A DNA stretch of 64,000 nt from Thermohalobaculum sp050331395 (GCA_050331395.1 JBHJGX010000032.1:1-64000), one strand, 5' to 3'. Shown: positions 51,262-60,615, counted from the stretch's first letter. Notes: generated by a model not told the origin, from the sequence alone. Numbers and translations are program-made.

Positions 51262-51330
51262 CTCGGTCCAGCCGAAGGCGACGGACCGAGCGGATCTCGT
51301 GTCCGGCTGCGCCCGGAGGGCGCTCCGGAC
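51262..51330. repeat. Composite two-hairpin intergenic element, copy 1
   Basis: Hairpin A (51262-51290) has arms CTCGGTCC and GGACCGAG with an inner GCC/GGC pairing. After 10 bases, hairpin B (51301-51330) has GTCCGG/CCGGAC and inner GCGCCC/GGGCGC around GGA. Sits between the convergent ends of nnrD and the choice-of-anchor gene. Copy 2 at 54706-54774 is the same length and in reverse orientation. Confidence 0.8.
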
Positions 51331-51340
51331 GCCGTCCAAC

Positions 51341-52000
51341 TCAGTCGACCCTGGCGCGCCGCGCGGCCACCACGAGCCCGGCGAGCCCGGTCAGCGCGAG
51401 CCAGAGCCCCGCCGGCAGCGGGATCCGATTGATCTCGGGCTCGGCTGCCGGGTCGAATTCGTAGGCGATCGAAAACGTACCCGCGACCGCCCCGTCGCGA
51501 AACGCATTGGGGTTTTCGATCTGAAAGCGGAAATCGATCTCCGCCTGATCGTCCCAGCGGTCGAAGAGAACAGGGCCGATATCGGTCTCGTCGATGGTGC
51601 GCGTCGCGTCGAGGTCGTCGGGCGCGGTCGTGCTCGTGATGAAGGGCAGTTGCCCTTCGAACACCGTGTTGCTCGACGCGAAGATGCCCGGCACGTTGAT
51701 CTGCGGCCTGATCCGCAGGCCCTGGTCGTCGGGCAACGGCGTGCCTTGGCTCGCGTTTGAGGACAGCGTCTCCACATCGAGCGCGAAGAGCACGCCCGTC
51801 AGCGTCCCAAGCGACGTATCGAAGCCTTGAAAGGTCACGTCGACGAACTCTTCGAAGGCCGCCGAGGCTTGGGTGATGCTCACCGAAAAGGGCTGTACTT
51901 CCGGCGTCGTCGTCGCGGCGGATGCGGTTCCGGCGACGGTCCAGGCCAGGACCGCGGCGCCGAGCGCGGCGCGAAGGGGGTGGGGAAGGGGCGGTGTCAT
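51341..52000 (-). CDS. Secreted choice-of-anchor protein with VPLPA-type tail
   Basis: 219 residues from ATG 52000. Signal peptide at residues 1-28 (cut after ASA). The beta-rich body (VQPFSVSITQASAAFEEFVDVTFQGFDTSLGTLTGVLFALDV spans residues about 34-75) resembles the choice-of-anchor E domain. The end has INRIPLPAGLWLAL, a hydrophobic helix and ARRARVD, i.e. an IPLPA variant of the VPLPA sorting tail. Probably a surface protein. Related in domain type to the partial gene at 63781. Confidence 0.75.
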   Translation of the reverse strand: MTPPLPHPLRAALGAAVLAWTVAGTASAATTTPEVQPFSVSITQASAAFEEFVDVTFQGFDTSLGTLTGVLFALDVETLSSNASQGTPLPDDQGLRIRPQINVPGIFASSNTVFEGQLPFITSTTAPDDLDATRTIDETDIGPVLFDRWDDQAEIDFRFQIENPNAFRDGAVAGTFSIAYEFDPAAEPEINRIPLPAGLWLALTGLAGLVVAARRARVD

Positions 52001-52241
52001 CGGTCTCTCGAACCTCGTCTCGCATGGATAAGAACGGATCCGGCCCCGGAGAGCGGGGGGCTCCCGCGTCCGAGGGTCCGGACGGCGCGTCGATGGGGCG
52101 GCAAATCCGGCACGCCTTACCGCGCCCCTCGACATCCCAACCCCGACGGGCAAACTGGCCGGGCGGCATGGCCGGGTCTTGACTGCGAGCCGCGGGTTTG
52201 GCGCCGGGATCGGTCAAACCGGCGCTCGAGGGAGGGCGGAG

Positions 52242-53012
52242 ATGGCGAATCATCCGGGCGACGCGGGCAACGCCCTGCCGCTCGAGCTCGTCTCCGCGCT
52301 CGTCGATCTGGTTCCGCAGACGCTCTTTTTCGTCAAGGCGACCGACGGGCGGTATCTCGCCGCGAACGATGCCATGGGACGGTTTCTCGGGCGTGCCTCG
52401 GGTCGGGCGGTCGTCGGGCGGCCGAACAGCGCGTTCTTCCCGCCCGCGACGCTCCGCTATTTCGACACTCTCGACGCGGCGGTGATCGGCCGGGGGCGGC
52501 GGCTCGTCGACCGGTTCGACACGGTGACCGAGCGGCAGGGTGACCGGACGCTCTTTCTCTTCTCGCGGTTGCCGCTTAGGGATCGGACGGGCCGCACGGT
52601 GGCGGTGCTCGGGCTGTCGCGCCGGCTCGAAGGCGGCGGTCTCATCCGGGCCCAGCAAGAGCGTGTGGCCGTCGCCAGCGCATGGCTCATCGATCGGCTC
52701 GCAGAGGCCTTCGAGGCGGGCGCGCTGGCCGCGGCGGCGGGGGTGTCGCGCTCGCAGATCGAGCGGGATTTCCGCCGCGTGCTCGGCACCTCGCCCCGGC
52801 GTTTCCTCGCCCGCCAGCGGATCGCCGAGGCGATCGCGCTTATCGAGACCGATGCGCCGTTCGCGGAGATCGCGTTGGCCTGCGGCTATGGAGATCAAAG
52901 CGCCTTTACCCGGAGGTTTGCGGCCGAAACCGGCCTTGCGCCCTCGGCGTTTCGGACGGTCTCTCGCGACCGCCGGGAGGCCTTGGCGGTCGGGCTCCGG
53001 CTTTTGATTTAA
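52242..53012 (+). CDS. AraC-family regulator with PAS domain
   Basis: 256 residues from ATG 52242 behind GGAGGGCGGAG. Residues about 10-130 form a PAS domain (LVPQTLFFVKATDGRYLAAND, GRFLGRASGRAVVGR), and the C-terminal 100 residues an AraC HTH pair (AAAAGVSRSQIERDFRRVLG and FAEIALACGYGDQSAFTRRF). Ligand and targets unknown; divergent from the choice-of-anchor gene, which might be a target. Confidence 0.85.
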   Translation: MANHPGDAGNALPLELVSALVDLVPQTLFFVKATDGRYLAANDAMGRFLGRASGRAVVGRPNSAFFPPATLRYFDTLDAAVIGRGRRLVDRFDTVTERQGDRTLFLFSRLPLRDRTGRTVAVLGLSRRLEGGGLIRAQQERVAVASAWLIDRLAEAFEAGALAAAAGVSRSQIERDFRRVLGTSPRRFLARQRIAEAIALIETDAPFAEIALACGYGDQSAFTRRFAAETGLAPSAFRTVSRDRREALAVGLRLLI

Positions 53013-53147
53013 CCGAAAGGTTTGCGGATCGGAGGCGCATTCGGGCCGGTTCGGCCCTTGCCAGCCCCCGGCCCGATTTGCTCTATCCGCGATCCGGAGC
53101 CGCTGCTAAGAGGCGGTCGCGATCGGCGAGGCTCCGGCCCCGCCGCG

Positions 53148-53232
53148 GCGGGCGTGGTGGAATTGGTAGACACGTCAGATTTAGGTTCTGATGCCGCAAG
53201 GCGTGGGGGTTCGAGTCCCTCCGCCCGCACCA
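53148..53232 (+). tRNA. tRNA-Leu(TAG)
   Basis: 85 nt class II tRNA with encoded CCA. Acceptor GCGGGCG/CGCCCGC; anticodon stem TCAGA/TCTGA, loop TTTAGGT, anticodon TAG (reads CTA); long variable arm TGCCGCAAGGCGT. 75 bases upstream of tig. Confidence 0.96.
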
Positions 53233-53307
53233 AGAGCTTGAACGAGACGGGCTGGGACGAGACGGGCGCCGCGTGAGGCAGCGGGGCCGCGAAGCAGGGG
53301 ATGCCGG

Positions 53308-54642
53308 ATGCAGGTCACCGAGACCAAGTCGGAAGGGTTACGGCGCGAGTACTCGGTGGTCGTGAGCGCGGCCGCTCTGGCTGCGAAACAGGCCGAGCGG
53401 CTGAAATCCATGCAGCCCGAGGTCCAGCTCAAGGGCTTTCGCAAGGGCAAGGTGCCGTTGCCGATCCTCAAGCGGATGGCGGGCAAGTCGCTCCTCGGCG
53501 AAGTCGTGCAGGAGACCGTCGAGGAGACCGTCCAGCAGCATCTCTCGGATACCGGACACCGTCCGGCGCACCAGCCAGACGTGAAGATCCTGAACGAGAG
53601 TTACGACGAGGGCGACGATCTGACGGTCGAAATCGCCTATGACTGCCTGCCCGAGGTGCCGGAGATCGACTATGGGGCGATCCGGCTCCAGCGGCGGGTC
53701 GTCGAGGTGGGCGACGACGCGATCGAGGAGGGGCTCCAACGCCTCGCTCAGAGCGCCCAGGATTTCACGCCCAAGGAGGACCCGGCAGCCGCGGCCGAAG
53801 AGGGCGATCAGGTGCTCATCGACTTCGCCGGCAAGGTGGACGGCGAGGCGTTCGAAGGCGGCACCGCCGAGGATTACCCGCTCGTGCTCGGCTCGAATGC
53901 GTTCATTCCGGGCTTCGAGGGCCAGCTCACGGGCGCCGCACCCGGCGAGGCCCGAACCGTCACGATCACTTTTCCGGAAAATTACGGCGCGCAACACCTG
54001 GCGGGCAAAGACGCGGTGTTCGAGGTTACGGTAAAAGAGGTGCGTGCGCCGCAGCCGGCGGCGATCGACGACAGCCTGGCGGAGCGCTACGGGGCCGAGG
54101 ATCTGGAGGCGCTCAAGGGTCAGCTGCGCGAGCGGATCGGCGCCGAGTTCGAGGGCGCGAGCCGCGGGCTCCTGAAACGCCGGCTCCTCGATGCGCTCGA
54201 CGAAATGGTGTCGTTCGATTTGCCGGAGCGGATGGTGGAGGCTGAAGCGAAGTCGATCGCGCATCAGCTTTGGCATGAGGCGAACCCGGACGTGCAAGGC
54301 CACGACCACCCGGAGATCGAACCCGACGCGGAGCAGCGACAGCTGGCGGAACGGCGGGTTCGGCTCGGCCTGCTGCTCGCCGATATTGGCCACCGGGAGG
54401 GCGTCGAGATTAGCGATCAGGAGATGGGCCAGGCGATCATGGCCGAGGCGCGGCGCTATCCGGGTCAGGAGCGGGAGTTCTTCGATTTCGTGAAGAACAA
54501 TCGCCAGGCGCTCGAGCAGATCCGCGCGCCGCTCTTCGAGGACAAGGTCGTCGATGCCATTCTTGCGAAGGCCGAGGTAGAAGACGTCACCGTGTCCCGC
54601 GACGCGCTCCAGGGCGAGATCGACGCGCTCGACGCCGACTGA
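53308..54642 (+). CDS. tig: Trigger factor
   Basis: 444 residues. Ribosome-associated folding chaperone and prolyl isomerase. N-terminal ribosome-binding domain with the GFRKGKVP signature, central FKBP-type domain (DQVLIDFAGKVDGEAFEGG, split; PGFEGQLTGA), and C-terminal helical chaperone arms. In many alphaproteobacteria tig lies by clpP; here they are 8 kb apart. Confidence 0.96.
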   Translation: MQVTETKSEGLRREYSVVVSAAALAAKQAERLKSMQPEVQLKGFRKGKVPLPILKRMAGKSLLGEVVQETVEETVQQHLSDTGHRPAHQPDVKILNESYDEGDDLTVEIAYDCLPEVPEIDYGAIRLQRRVVEVGDDAIEEGLQRLAQSAQDFTPKEDPAAAAEEGDQVLIDFAGKVDGEAFEGGTAEDYPLVLGSNAFIPGFEGQLTGAAPGEARTVTITFPENYGAQHLAGKDAVFEVTVKEVRAPQPAAIDDSLAERYGAEDLEALKGQLRERIGAEFEGASRGLLKRRLLDALDEMVSFDLPERMVEAEAKSIAHQLWHEANPDVQGHDHPEIEPDAEQRQLAERRVRLGLLLADIGHREGVEISDQEMGQAIMAEARRYPGQEREFFDFVKNNRQALEQIRAPLFEDKVVDAILAKAEVEDVTVSRDALQGEIDALDAD

Positions 54643-54705
54643 GGCCCCGTCGGGGCCCGGAAGGGTCGGGCTGCGGGACCTCGGGGGACGGTCGGACCGA
54701 TCGGC

Positions 54706-54774
54706 GTCCGAAGCGCCCGTCGGGCGCGTCCGGACACGCCTTTCCCTCGGTCCGTCGCCTTCGGCTGGACCGAG
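54706..54774. repeat. Composite two-hairpin intergenic element, copy 2
   Basis: Hairpin B-like (54706-54735: GTCCG, GCGCCC, GGGCGC, CCGGAC), a 10-base spacer, then hairpin A (54746-54774), whose 29 bases are the exact reverse complement of 51262-51290. It follows tig by 63 bases; similarity extends some bases on both sides (GACGCCG, GCGACGGGC). Confidence 0.8.
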
Positions 54775-54910
54775 GCAGCCCGGGGCCCGCCCGTCGCGCG
54801 ACGCCCGACCGCTCGCCCGGTGGCGGACGCTGCCGCCAGGCTGCCCCCGCTCGGCTGTTGCGTCGCGGCAAGCCCGGTGCGACTGTGGGGGGGCAAATCA
54901 GGCAGGGCGC

Positions 54911-55957
54911 ATGCGCATCTTCGACACCCCCGACCATGCGCGCCACGACGCGCAGTGCGAGCTTCACAACGGGCGGCTGGTGCGGAGTTTTGAATGTCCG
55001 GAGCGCCTGACCGCGATCCGGACCGCGCTCGCCGAGCGGGGCTTCGACCCACCACTGGCGCCCGACCCGGTCCCGCGGGACCTTCTCGAGCGGGTGCATT
55101 GTCCTTCGTATCTGGGATTTCTCGAGACCGCCCATGGGCGCTGGGTGGCCGAGCACGGCCCCGGAGAGGCGATCGCCTACACCTATCCCGTGCCGGGGCT
55201 CCGGCGGGACGCCCCCCCCGAGACGATCGCAGGCGCACTCGGGCATTACAATTTCTCGGTCGACACCACGATCACCGAGGGCAGTTGGCCGGCCGCGCTC
55301 TCGGCCGCCGCCGCCGCCCATGCCGCCGCGCGGCACACCGCCGAGACGCGCGCCCCGGCATTCGCGCTCGCCCGGCCGCCGGGCCACCATGCGCATCGGG
55401 ATCTTTATGGCGGCTACTGCTACCTGAACAACGCCGCCATCGCGGTGGAGACCCTGCTCAGCGCCGGCGCCTCACGGGTGGCGCTCCTCGATATCGACTA
55501 TCACCACGGCAACGGCAGCCAGGCGATCTTTTGGGAGCGCAGCGATGTGCTTTTCGCCTCGATCCACGCGGATCCGGCGCGCGAGTTCCCCTATTTCCTC
55601 GGCCATGCGGCGGAGACGGGCGGGGGCGCCGGGGCGGGTCTGACGCTTAACTATCCGCTGCCCGCCGGCACGGGGATCGGACCGTGGCGGGCCGCGCTCG
55701 AGGCGGCCGCCGGCGCAATCGGCGGTTTCGCTGCCGAGGCGCTGGTCGTCTCGCTCGGCGTCGACACCCATCGCGAGGACCCGATCAGCCGTTTCACGCT
55801 CGAGACCGAGGATTATCCTGGCATAGGCGCGCGGATCCGTGCGCTCGGCCTGCCAACGGTCTTCGTGATGGAAGGCGGCTATGCGATCTCGGCGCTCGGC
55901 GCCAATGTGGCGGCGGTCCTCGGCGGCTTTCTGCGACCCGAGGAGGCCGGCCGATGA
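54911..55957 (+). CDS. Histone-deacetylase-family hydrolase
   Basis: 348 residues. Class II HDAC/acetylpolyamine amidohydrolase fold: active-site His pair in ARPPGHHAHRD, zinc ligands in DIDYHHGNGSQ (Asp, His) and SLGVDTHRED (Asp), and EGGY near the C-terminus. Probably deacetylates a small amide such as an acetylpolyamine. ATGA overlap with the DUF3422 gene. Confidence 0.85.
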   Translation: MRIFDTPDHARHDAQCELHNGRLVRSFECPERLTAIRTALAERGFDPPLAPDPVPRDLLERVHCPSYLGFLETAHGRWVAEHGPGEAIAYTYPVPGLRRDAPPETIAGALGHYNFSVDTTITEGSWPAALSAAAAAHAAARHTAETRAPAFALARPPGHHAHRDLYGGYCYLNNAAIAVETLLSAGASRVALLDIDYHHGNGSQAIFWERSDVLFASIHADPAREFPYFLGHAAETGGGAGAGLTLNYPLPAGTGIGPWRAALEAAAGAIGGFAAEALVVSLGVDTHREDPISRFTLETEDYPGIGARIRALGLPTVFVMEGGYAISALGANVAAVLGGFLRPEEAGR

Positions 55958-57318
55958 GCGCCGGTGACGACGCTCCGCCGGCAGGGTCGCCCCCATCCGA
56001 CGCGCCGGTGCGTCCGCTCAAGCTTTTGACCGACCATCCGGAGCGCTATGCGACCACGAACGAGTTGCATGCCCGGCCGTTTCAGCCTGTGGAGATCCCG
56101 GGGCGGATCCTGTCGCTTGCGCTCATGCCGCTCGAGAACGCGGCCGAGCGGGACGCCGCGCGGGACCGGGCGCATCTCACCGCCTTTCTCGACCGTCACG
56201 GCGCGCCCCATCCGGCACCCGAAGCCAACCATTACGAGCACGATTTCGACCGTTTCCGGATGAAATGGGAGCGGCACACGGAGTTCGTCTCCTATACGCT
56301 TTACGAACGCGGCGAGACCCAGGATCTCTTCGAAGGCGCGCTCATCGGGCTCTTACCGCCCGATTGGCTCGCCGAGGCGCCCGGGCAGGTGATCGCCGCG
56401 GTGCAGCTCGAGATCCTGACCGCCGCCGATGGGGAGGGGGCGCTCGAGTGCCTCCGGGGGCCGCTTCGGCGCGAGTTCAATGCCGAGAGCCTGGCGGTCG
56501 CGCGGGTGCTCGACGGGGCGGCGCTCGCGCTTGGCGATTTCCGGATCCACGAGGGCGGGTTCTCGCGCTTTGCCCTCGTCGTCTATGGCGAGGCGGGGGC
56601 GCGGCGGATCGGCCGGCTGGTGCAGCGGTTGCTCGAGATCGAGACGTACCGGGCCGGGGCGATGCTGGCGCTGCCGGTGGCGCGGAAGACCGCTCGGCGG
56701 TTGAACGAGATCGAACGGGACATGGCTCATCTGATCACCTTGGTGGCCGACGATCAGGCGGCCTCGGAGAGCGCGATCCTGTCGGAGTTGACCGAACTTT
56801 CGGCGGATCTCGAAGCGATTGCCGCGGCGACCGCCTTCCGCTTCGGCGCATCGAACGCCTATCAGGCGCTCGTGCATCAGCGGATCCAGTCGCTGCGAGA
56901 AGAGCGGGTCCAGGGCCGCCAGCTTTTCGCTGAGTTCATGAACCGCCGCTTCGTGCCAGCGATGCGGACCTGCCAGGCGGCGGAGCGGCGGCTCGATCAG
57001 CTCTCGGTGCGGGCGGGGCGGATTGCCGAGCTGTTGCGGACGCGGGTGAACGTGGCGGTCGAGGCGCAGAACCAGCAGCTTCTCGCCTCAATGGACCGGC
57101 GGGCGGATTTGCAGCTCCGGCTCCAGGAGACGGTGGAGGGGTTATCGGTGGTCGCGATCAGCTACTATGCGGTGAGCCTCGCGGGATATGTGGTCGCGCC
57201 GGCCGCAACTGGGCTCGGCCTGTCGAAGGATCTGGCGACGGCAGCGGTCGCGGTGCCGATCGTCCTTGCGGTCTGGGCGTTCGTGCGCCGTTTGCGGCGG
57301 CGGGTGACCGGCCGCTGA
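55954..57318 (+). CDS. DUF3422 membrane-anchored protein
   Basis: 454 residues; ATG 55954 overlaps the preceding stop. LLTDHPERYATTNELHARPF at the N-terminus is the DUF3422 signature. A long helical central part (residues about 260-390, with many coiled-coil heptads) precedes two C-terminal membrane helices (VVAISYYAVSLAGYVVAPAA and LATAAVAVPIVLAVWAFV). Function unknown; the family is common in alphaproteobacteria and topologically resembles CorA-like proteins. Confidence 0.85.
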   Translation: MSAGDDAPPAGSPPSDAPVRPLKLLTDHPERYATTNELHARPFQPVEIPGRILSLALMPLENAAERDAARDRAHLTAFLDRHGAPHPAPEANHYEHDFDRFRMKWERHTEFVSYTLYERGETQDLFEGALIGLLPPDWLAEAPGQVIAAVQLEILTAADGEGALECLRGPLRREFNAESLAVARVLDGAALALGDFRIHEGGFSRFALVVYGEAGARRIGRLVQRLLEIETYRAGAMLALPVARKTARRLNEIERDMAHLITLVADDQAASESAILSELTELSADLEAIAAATAFRFGASNAYQALVHQRIQSLREERVQGRQLFAEFMNRRFVPAMRTCQAAERRLDQLSVRAGRIAELLRTRVNVAVEAQNQQLLASMDRRADLQLRLQETVEGLSVVAISYYAVSLAGYVVAPAATGLGLSKDLATAAVAVPIVLAVWAFVRRLRRRVTGR

Positions 57319-57469
57319 GAGGGGTGCCGGACAGGCCCTCCCGCCCCTCGGAGCCCCACCCGCCCGGGCTGTCGGCGGGCCAGGCGTCGAGAGGGGCGCC
57401 CCCCATCGGCTCCAAGGGGCGGGAGGGGATCGCTCTGCGTGGCCGGCCTCGGTGCCCATCGCGGCCCGG

Positions 57470-58261
57470 TCAGTCGCCGCAGCCTCCGCCGCAGCCGCTA
57501 TCTCCGTCTCCGTCACTGTCGCCGGATATCGCGACCCCGGTGCCGAGCCCGACGCCCATCTCGAGAGAGCCGCTGCGGCCGCGCCGAGCCCGCCGCAGGA
57601 GCCGTCGGATCGCCCAGACTGCGCCGCTCACGCCGAGCATCACGAAGAGCGGCCAGGCGAAAAGCGCATCGAGCGCGGCGAGCGTCAGCGCAAGCATCAG
57701 CGCGCCGAGCCAGAGCGCCATCCCGCCTTGGATCAGAAAATGCGTCGCCGGTGCGTAGAGCCGCGGCTGAGCCTTCGCCGCAAAGCGCTGGGCGGCGGAT
57801 GGCCAGAACTGGCGCGGTGGGGGGGCGCCGAACTCGGCCGCGTAAAGGCGCAGCGTTTGCTCGTACTGGCTGAGGTACCGCGCGCGTTCGTCCGGTCCGC
57901 CGGCGGTCGGCTCGTGGTGGAGCGCCCGGCCAAGGACCTCCGGGCAGAGCCGCTCCCAATAGCTTCGGCTATAGGCGAGATGCTGGTGCCAGACGAGATC
58001 GACCGCGATCGAGGGCGTGACCGGGCGGTCGGAGACCATCGCGAGGTAGAGGAAGCGTTTGTATTCGAGGATGGCGGCTTCGGCGGTTGCACGGGACCAG
58101 CCGGTCTCCTCGGCGAGGCGCGCGGTAAAGTCCCGCCCGGCCGAGCGGTCGTCGATCTCGAAGGCTTCGAGACGGCTCCAGAGGGCAGGCTCGCTCAGCG
58201 CGGAGCCGGCCCCCCGATCGGTGGGCCCGTGATCGGACCCGAAGCTTACTTCCGTATCCAT
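57470..58261 (-). CDS. Glycine-rich-domain-like (GRDP-type) membrane protein
   Basis: 263 residues from ATG 58261. Residues about 50-150 match the GRDP-like domain first known from plants (YKRFLYLAMVSDRPVTPS, VDLVWHQHLAYSRSYWE). Two membrane helices at about 180-220 follow (ALWLGALMLALTLAALDALF, WPLFVMLGVSGAVWAIRR), then a Gly/Asp/Cys-rich tail (SGCGGGCGD). The tail resembles the Cys/Gly-rich ends of TIGR04222-type proteins. Function unknown. Confidence 0.7.
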   Translation of the reverse strand: MDTEVSFGSDHGPTDRGAGSALSEPALWSRLEAFEIDDRSAGRDFTARLAEETGWSRATAEAAILEYKRFLYLAMVSDRPVTPSIAVDLVWHQHLAYSRSYWERLCPEVLGRALHHEPTAGGPDERARYLSQYEQTLRLYAAEFGAPPPRQFWPSAAQRFAAKAQPRLYAPATHFLIQGGMALWLGALMLALTLAALDALFAWPLFVMLGVSGAVWAIRRLLRRARRGRSGSLEMGVGLGTGVAISGDSDGDGDSGCGGGCGD

Positions 58262-58314
58262 GTCCCTACCATAGCTCGCCAGTGTGGCGGTCGCGCGACG
58301 CCGCGTGCGCCGGG

Positions 58315-59274
58315 TCAAAAGAGGCTGTCGAGAAAGAGCCCGCCCGCCAGCGCAAAGCCCGCCCAGCGCGATTGCCGAAAGAGCGCGAGGCAGAGCGCCG
58401 GGTCGTCGGTGTCGAGCCGCGCGCCTTGGGTTGCCATGAGCCCAGCGAAGCCCGCGACGCCGAGGATTGCGAAAAACCCGCCGCCGGCCAGAAGCACGCC
58501 GATCCCGGCAAGGACCGCCGCGGCCCCGACAAAGATACGGAGCCAGGTTCCGGTGTTCTCGGCAAAGAGGCGGGCGGTGGATTTCACGCCGATGAGCGCG
58601 TCGTCCTCGCGGTCTTGATGCGCGTAGATCGTGTCGTAATGCAGCGTCCAGGCGATCCCGGCCAGATAGAGGAACAGCGGGGCCAAGCCGACGCCTCCGG
58701 TCTGGGCGGCATAGAGCAGGAGCGCGCCCCAGTTGAAGGCGAGGCCGAGGAAAACTTGCGGCCACCAGGTGAAGCGTTTGGCAAAGGGATAGACGGCGAC
58801 CGGCAGGAGCGAGAGCACGCCGAGCGCAATGGCCGCTCCGTTGAAGGTGAGGAGGATCAGGAAGGCGGTCAGCGCCTGGGCGATCAGCCACCCGAACGCT
58901 TGGCGCGGCGTCACCTGGCCCGAGGGTAGCGGCCGAGAGCGGGTGCGCGCCACCGAGGCATCGATCTCGCGGTCGACGAGGTCGTTCCAGGTGCAGCCAG
59001 CCCCCCGCATCAGAAAAGCGCCGAGCGTGCAGGCGGCGAAGAGCCAGAGCACGCCCCCGTCCCAGCCGGTGTCGAGCACGCCCGCCAGGATGCCCCAGTA
59101 ACAGGGGATCGCCAGCAGCCAGGTGCCGATCGGCCGGTCCGCGCGCGAGAGCCTAAGGTAAGGGCGCGCCCAGATTGGTGCGAACCGGTCGACCCAGTTC
59201 TGTTCGGTCGCGTCCTGGACCCTTCCCTCGGGAAGCGTGACGCGGTTATCAGGAAACTGCGGGGCATCGTTCAT
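58315..59274 (-). CDS. ubiA: 4-hydroxybenzoate polyprenyltransferase
   Basis: 319 residues from ATG 59274. Integral membrane prenyltransferase of ubiquinone synthesis. First Asp motif NDLVDREIDASVARTRSRPL (positions about 100-119) and second YAHQDREDDALIG; nine hydrophobic helices. The start lies 11 bases from that of rsmE on the other strand, so their promoters overlap each other's genes. Confidence 0.93.
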   Translation of the reverse strand: MNDAPQFPDNRVTLPEGRVQDATEQNWVDRFAPIWARPYLRLSRADRPIGTWLLAIPCYWGILAGVLDTGWDGGVLWLFAACTLGAFLMRGAGCTWNDLVDREIDASVARTRSRPLPSGQVTPRQAFGWLIAQALTAFLILLTFNGAAIALGVLSLLPVAVYPFAKRFTWWPQVFLGLAFNWGALLLYAAQTGGVGLAPLFLYLAGIAWTLHYDTIYAHQDREDDALIGVKSTARLFAENTGTWLRIFVGAAAVLAGIGVLLAGGGFFAILGVAGFAGLMATQGARLDTDDPALCLALFRQSRWAGFALAGGLFLDSLF

Positions 59275-59284
59275 GGGTCGCAAG

Positions 59285-60052
59285 ATGGCACAGGGCCACG
59301 CGAAAATCAGGCTTTTCATCCGGTCGGATCTGACGATGGCGGAGCCGCCGGAGGATCCGGGTCTGACCGGTGCGGGAGTGATCCCGCTCGACCGCGATCA
59401 GGCCCATTATCTCTTCGGCGTGATGCGGCTCGGCCCGGGCGATCCGGTTCTTCTCTTCAACGGTCGCGACGGCGAGTGGCGGGCCGAGGTCCTCGAGGCC
59501 GGCAAGCGCGCAGGGCGGCTCGGGCTCTGCGAGCGCACCCGCGCGCAGGAAAGCCCGCCCGATCTCTGGCTGCTCTTCGCGCCGCTCAAGAAGGCGCGCA
59601 CGGATTTCGTCGCCGAAAAGGCCGCGGAGATGGGCTGTCGGCGGCTGGTGCCGGTCTTCACCCGCCACACCAACGCCGAACGGGTGAACCGGGACCGGCT
59701 CGAGGCGCATTGCATCGAGGCGGCGGAGCAATGCGGACTTCTCTCGGTGCCCGAGGTGGCCGAGCCCGCGCCGCTCGACCGGGTGATCGCGGACTGGCCC
59801 GAGGGGCGGCGGCTTCTCTTCTGCGACGAGACGGGCGGACCTCCGGCATGGCATGCGCTCGGTGCGGCCGGGCCCGGACCGTGGGCGGTGTTGATCGGGC
59901 CCGAAGGCGGGTTCGCGCCCGAGGAAGCGGCGCGGCTTCGGGCGTTGCCCTTCGCGGTCGCGGCGTCGCTCGGGCCGCGCATCTTGCGGGCCGATACGGC
60001 CGCGGTCGCGGCGCTGGCGCTTTGGCAGGCCCGGAACGGAGATTGGCAATGA
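59285..60052 (+). CDS. rsmE: 16S rRNA m3U1498 methyltransferase RsmE
   Basis: 255 residues from ATG 59285 (ATG 59273 is an alternative). PUA-like N-terminal domain (HYLFGVMRLGPGDPVLLFNG) and a knotted SPOUT domain with LIGPEGGFAPEEA and LGPRILRADTAAVAAL, the SAM-binding knot. Coupled to the next gene by ATGA overlap. Confidence 0.92.
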   Translation: MAQGHAKIRLFIRSDLTMAEPPEDPGLTGAGVIPLDRDQAHYLFGVMRLGPGDPVLLFNGRDGEWRAEVLEAGKRAGRLGLCERTRAQESPPDLWLLFAPLKKARTDFVAEKAAEMGCRRLVPVFTRHTNAERVNRDRLEAHCIEAAEQCGLLSVPEVAEPAPLDRVIADWPEGRRLLFCDETGGPPAWHALGAAGPGPWAVLIGPEGGFAPEEAARLRALPFAVAASLGPRILRADTAAVAALALWQARNGDWQ

Positions 60053-60615
60053 GAGACCTCCGCGCCCGCCTCGTGCGCTCAAGCCCCTGGGTCGAGCCCG
60101 CAATCGCCGGCGGGCTCGCGCTCGTCCTCGGGATCTGGGCCGTTGGGCTCCTGGCGGGCGGCGTCCTCTTTGGCGCGGTGCCGGGCCTTGGGGCGGCCTT
60201 CGCCGGGCTCTGGGCCGTTTCGTCGCTCCGAGCGCTCAAGCTCTCGCGGGCCATGGGCGCGGCCGGAGGCCCCGGCGTCGTCGAGATCCGCGAGGGTCGG
60301 ATCGCCTATTTCGCGCCCGGGGACGGCGGTGGCGCCGTCGGGCTCGACGCACTCGAAGCGGTGGAGATCGAGGCTCCCGCGCGCGGAACGGGCCCGTTGC
60401 CGAGCATTGGCTTTCAAGGGGTTCGCTGGCGGCTCGAGGCGGGCGACGGCCGCGTGCTCGAGATCCCGGGCGCCGCTCTCGGGGCCGAAGGAATTGCGCC
60501 AACCCTCGAAGCGCTGCCGGGCTTCGATGCCGCGACCGCACTGGCCGCCGTCGGGCGCGCGGGCCGCAGCCGCGTCTGGAACCGACCCCGCGGCCGGATC
60601 TCGTCTCCGGACTAG
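60049..60615 (+). CDS. Hypothetical membrane protein coupled to rsmE
   Basis: 188 residues; ATG 60049 overlaps the rsmE stop. Two membrane helices (residues about 18-60), then a cytoplasmic beta domain (GVVEIREGRIAYFAPGDGGG, WRLEAGDGRVLEIPGAALG), similar in layout to small bPH-like membrane proteins. Its stop overlaps the convergent EamA gene by 4 bases. Function unknown. Confidence 0.65.
   Translation: MRDLRARLVRSSPWVEPAIAGGLALVLGIWAVGLLAGGVLFGAVPGLGAAFAGLWAVSSLRALKLSRAMGAAGGPGVVEIREGRIAYFAPGDGGGAVGLDALEAVEIEAPARGTGPLPSIGFQGVRWRLEAGDGRVLEIPGAALGAEGIAPTLEALPGFDAATALAAVGRAGRSRVWNRPRGRISSPD

Noticed and set aside
57319..57469. Third copy of the two-hairpin element after the DUF3422 gene
   Set aside because: The GC-rich stretch shares neither the CTCGGTCC nor the GCGCCC stems.
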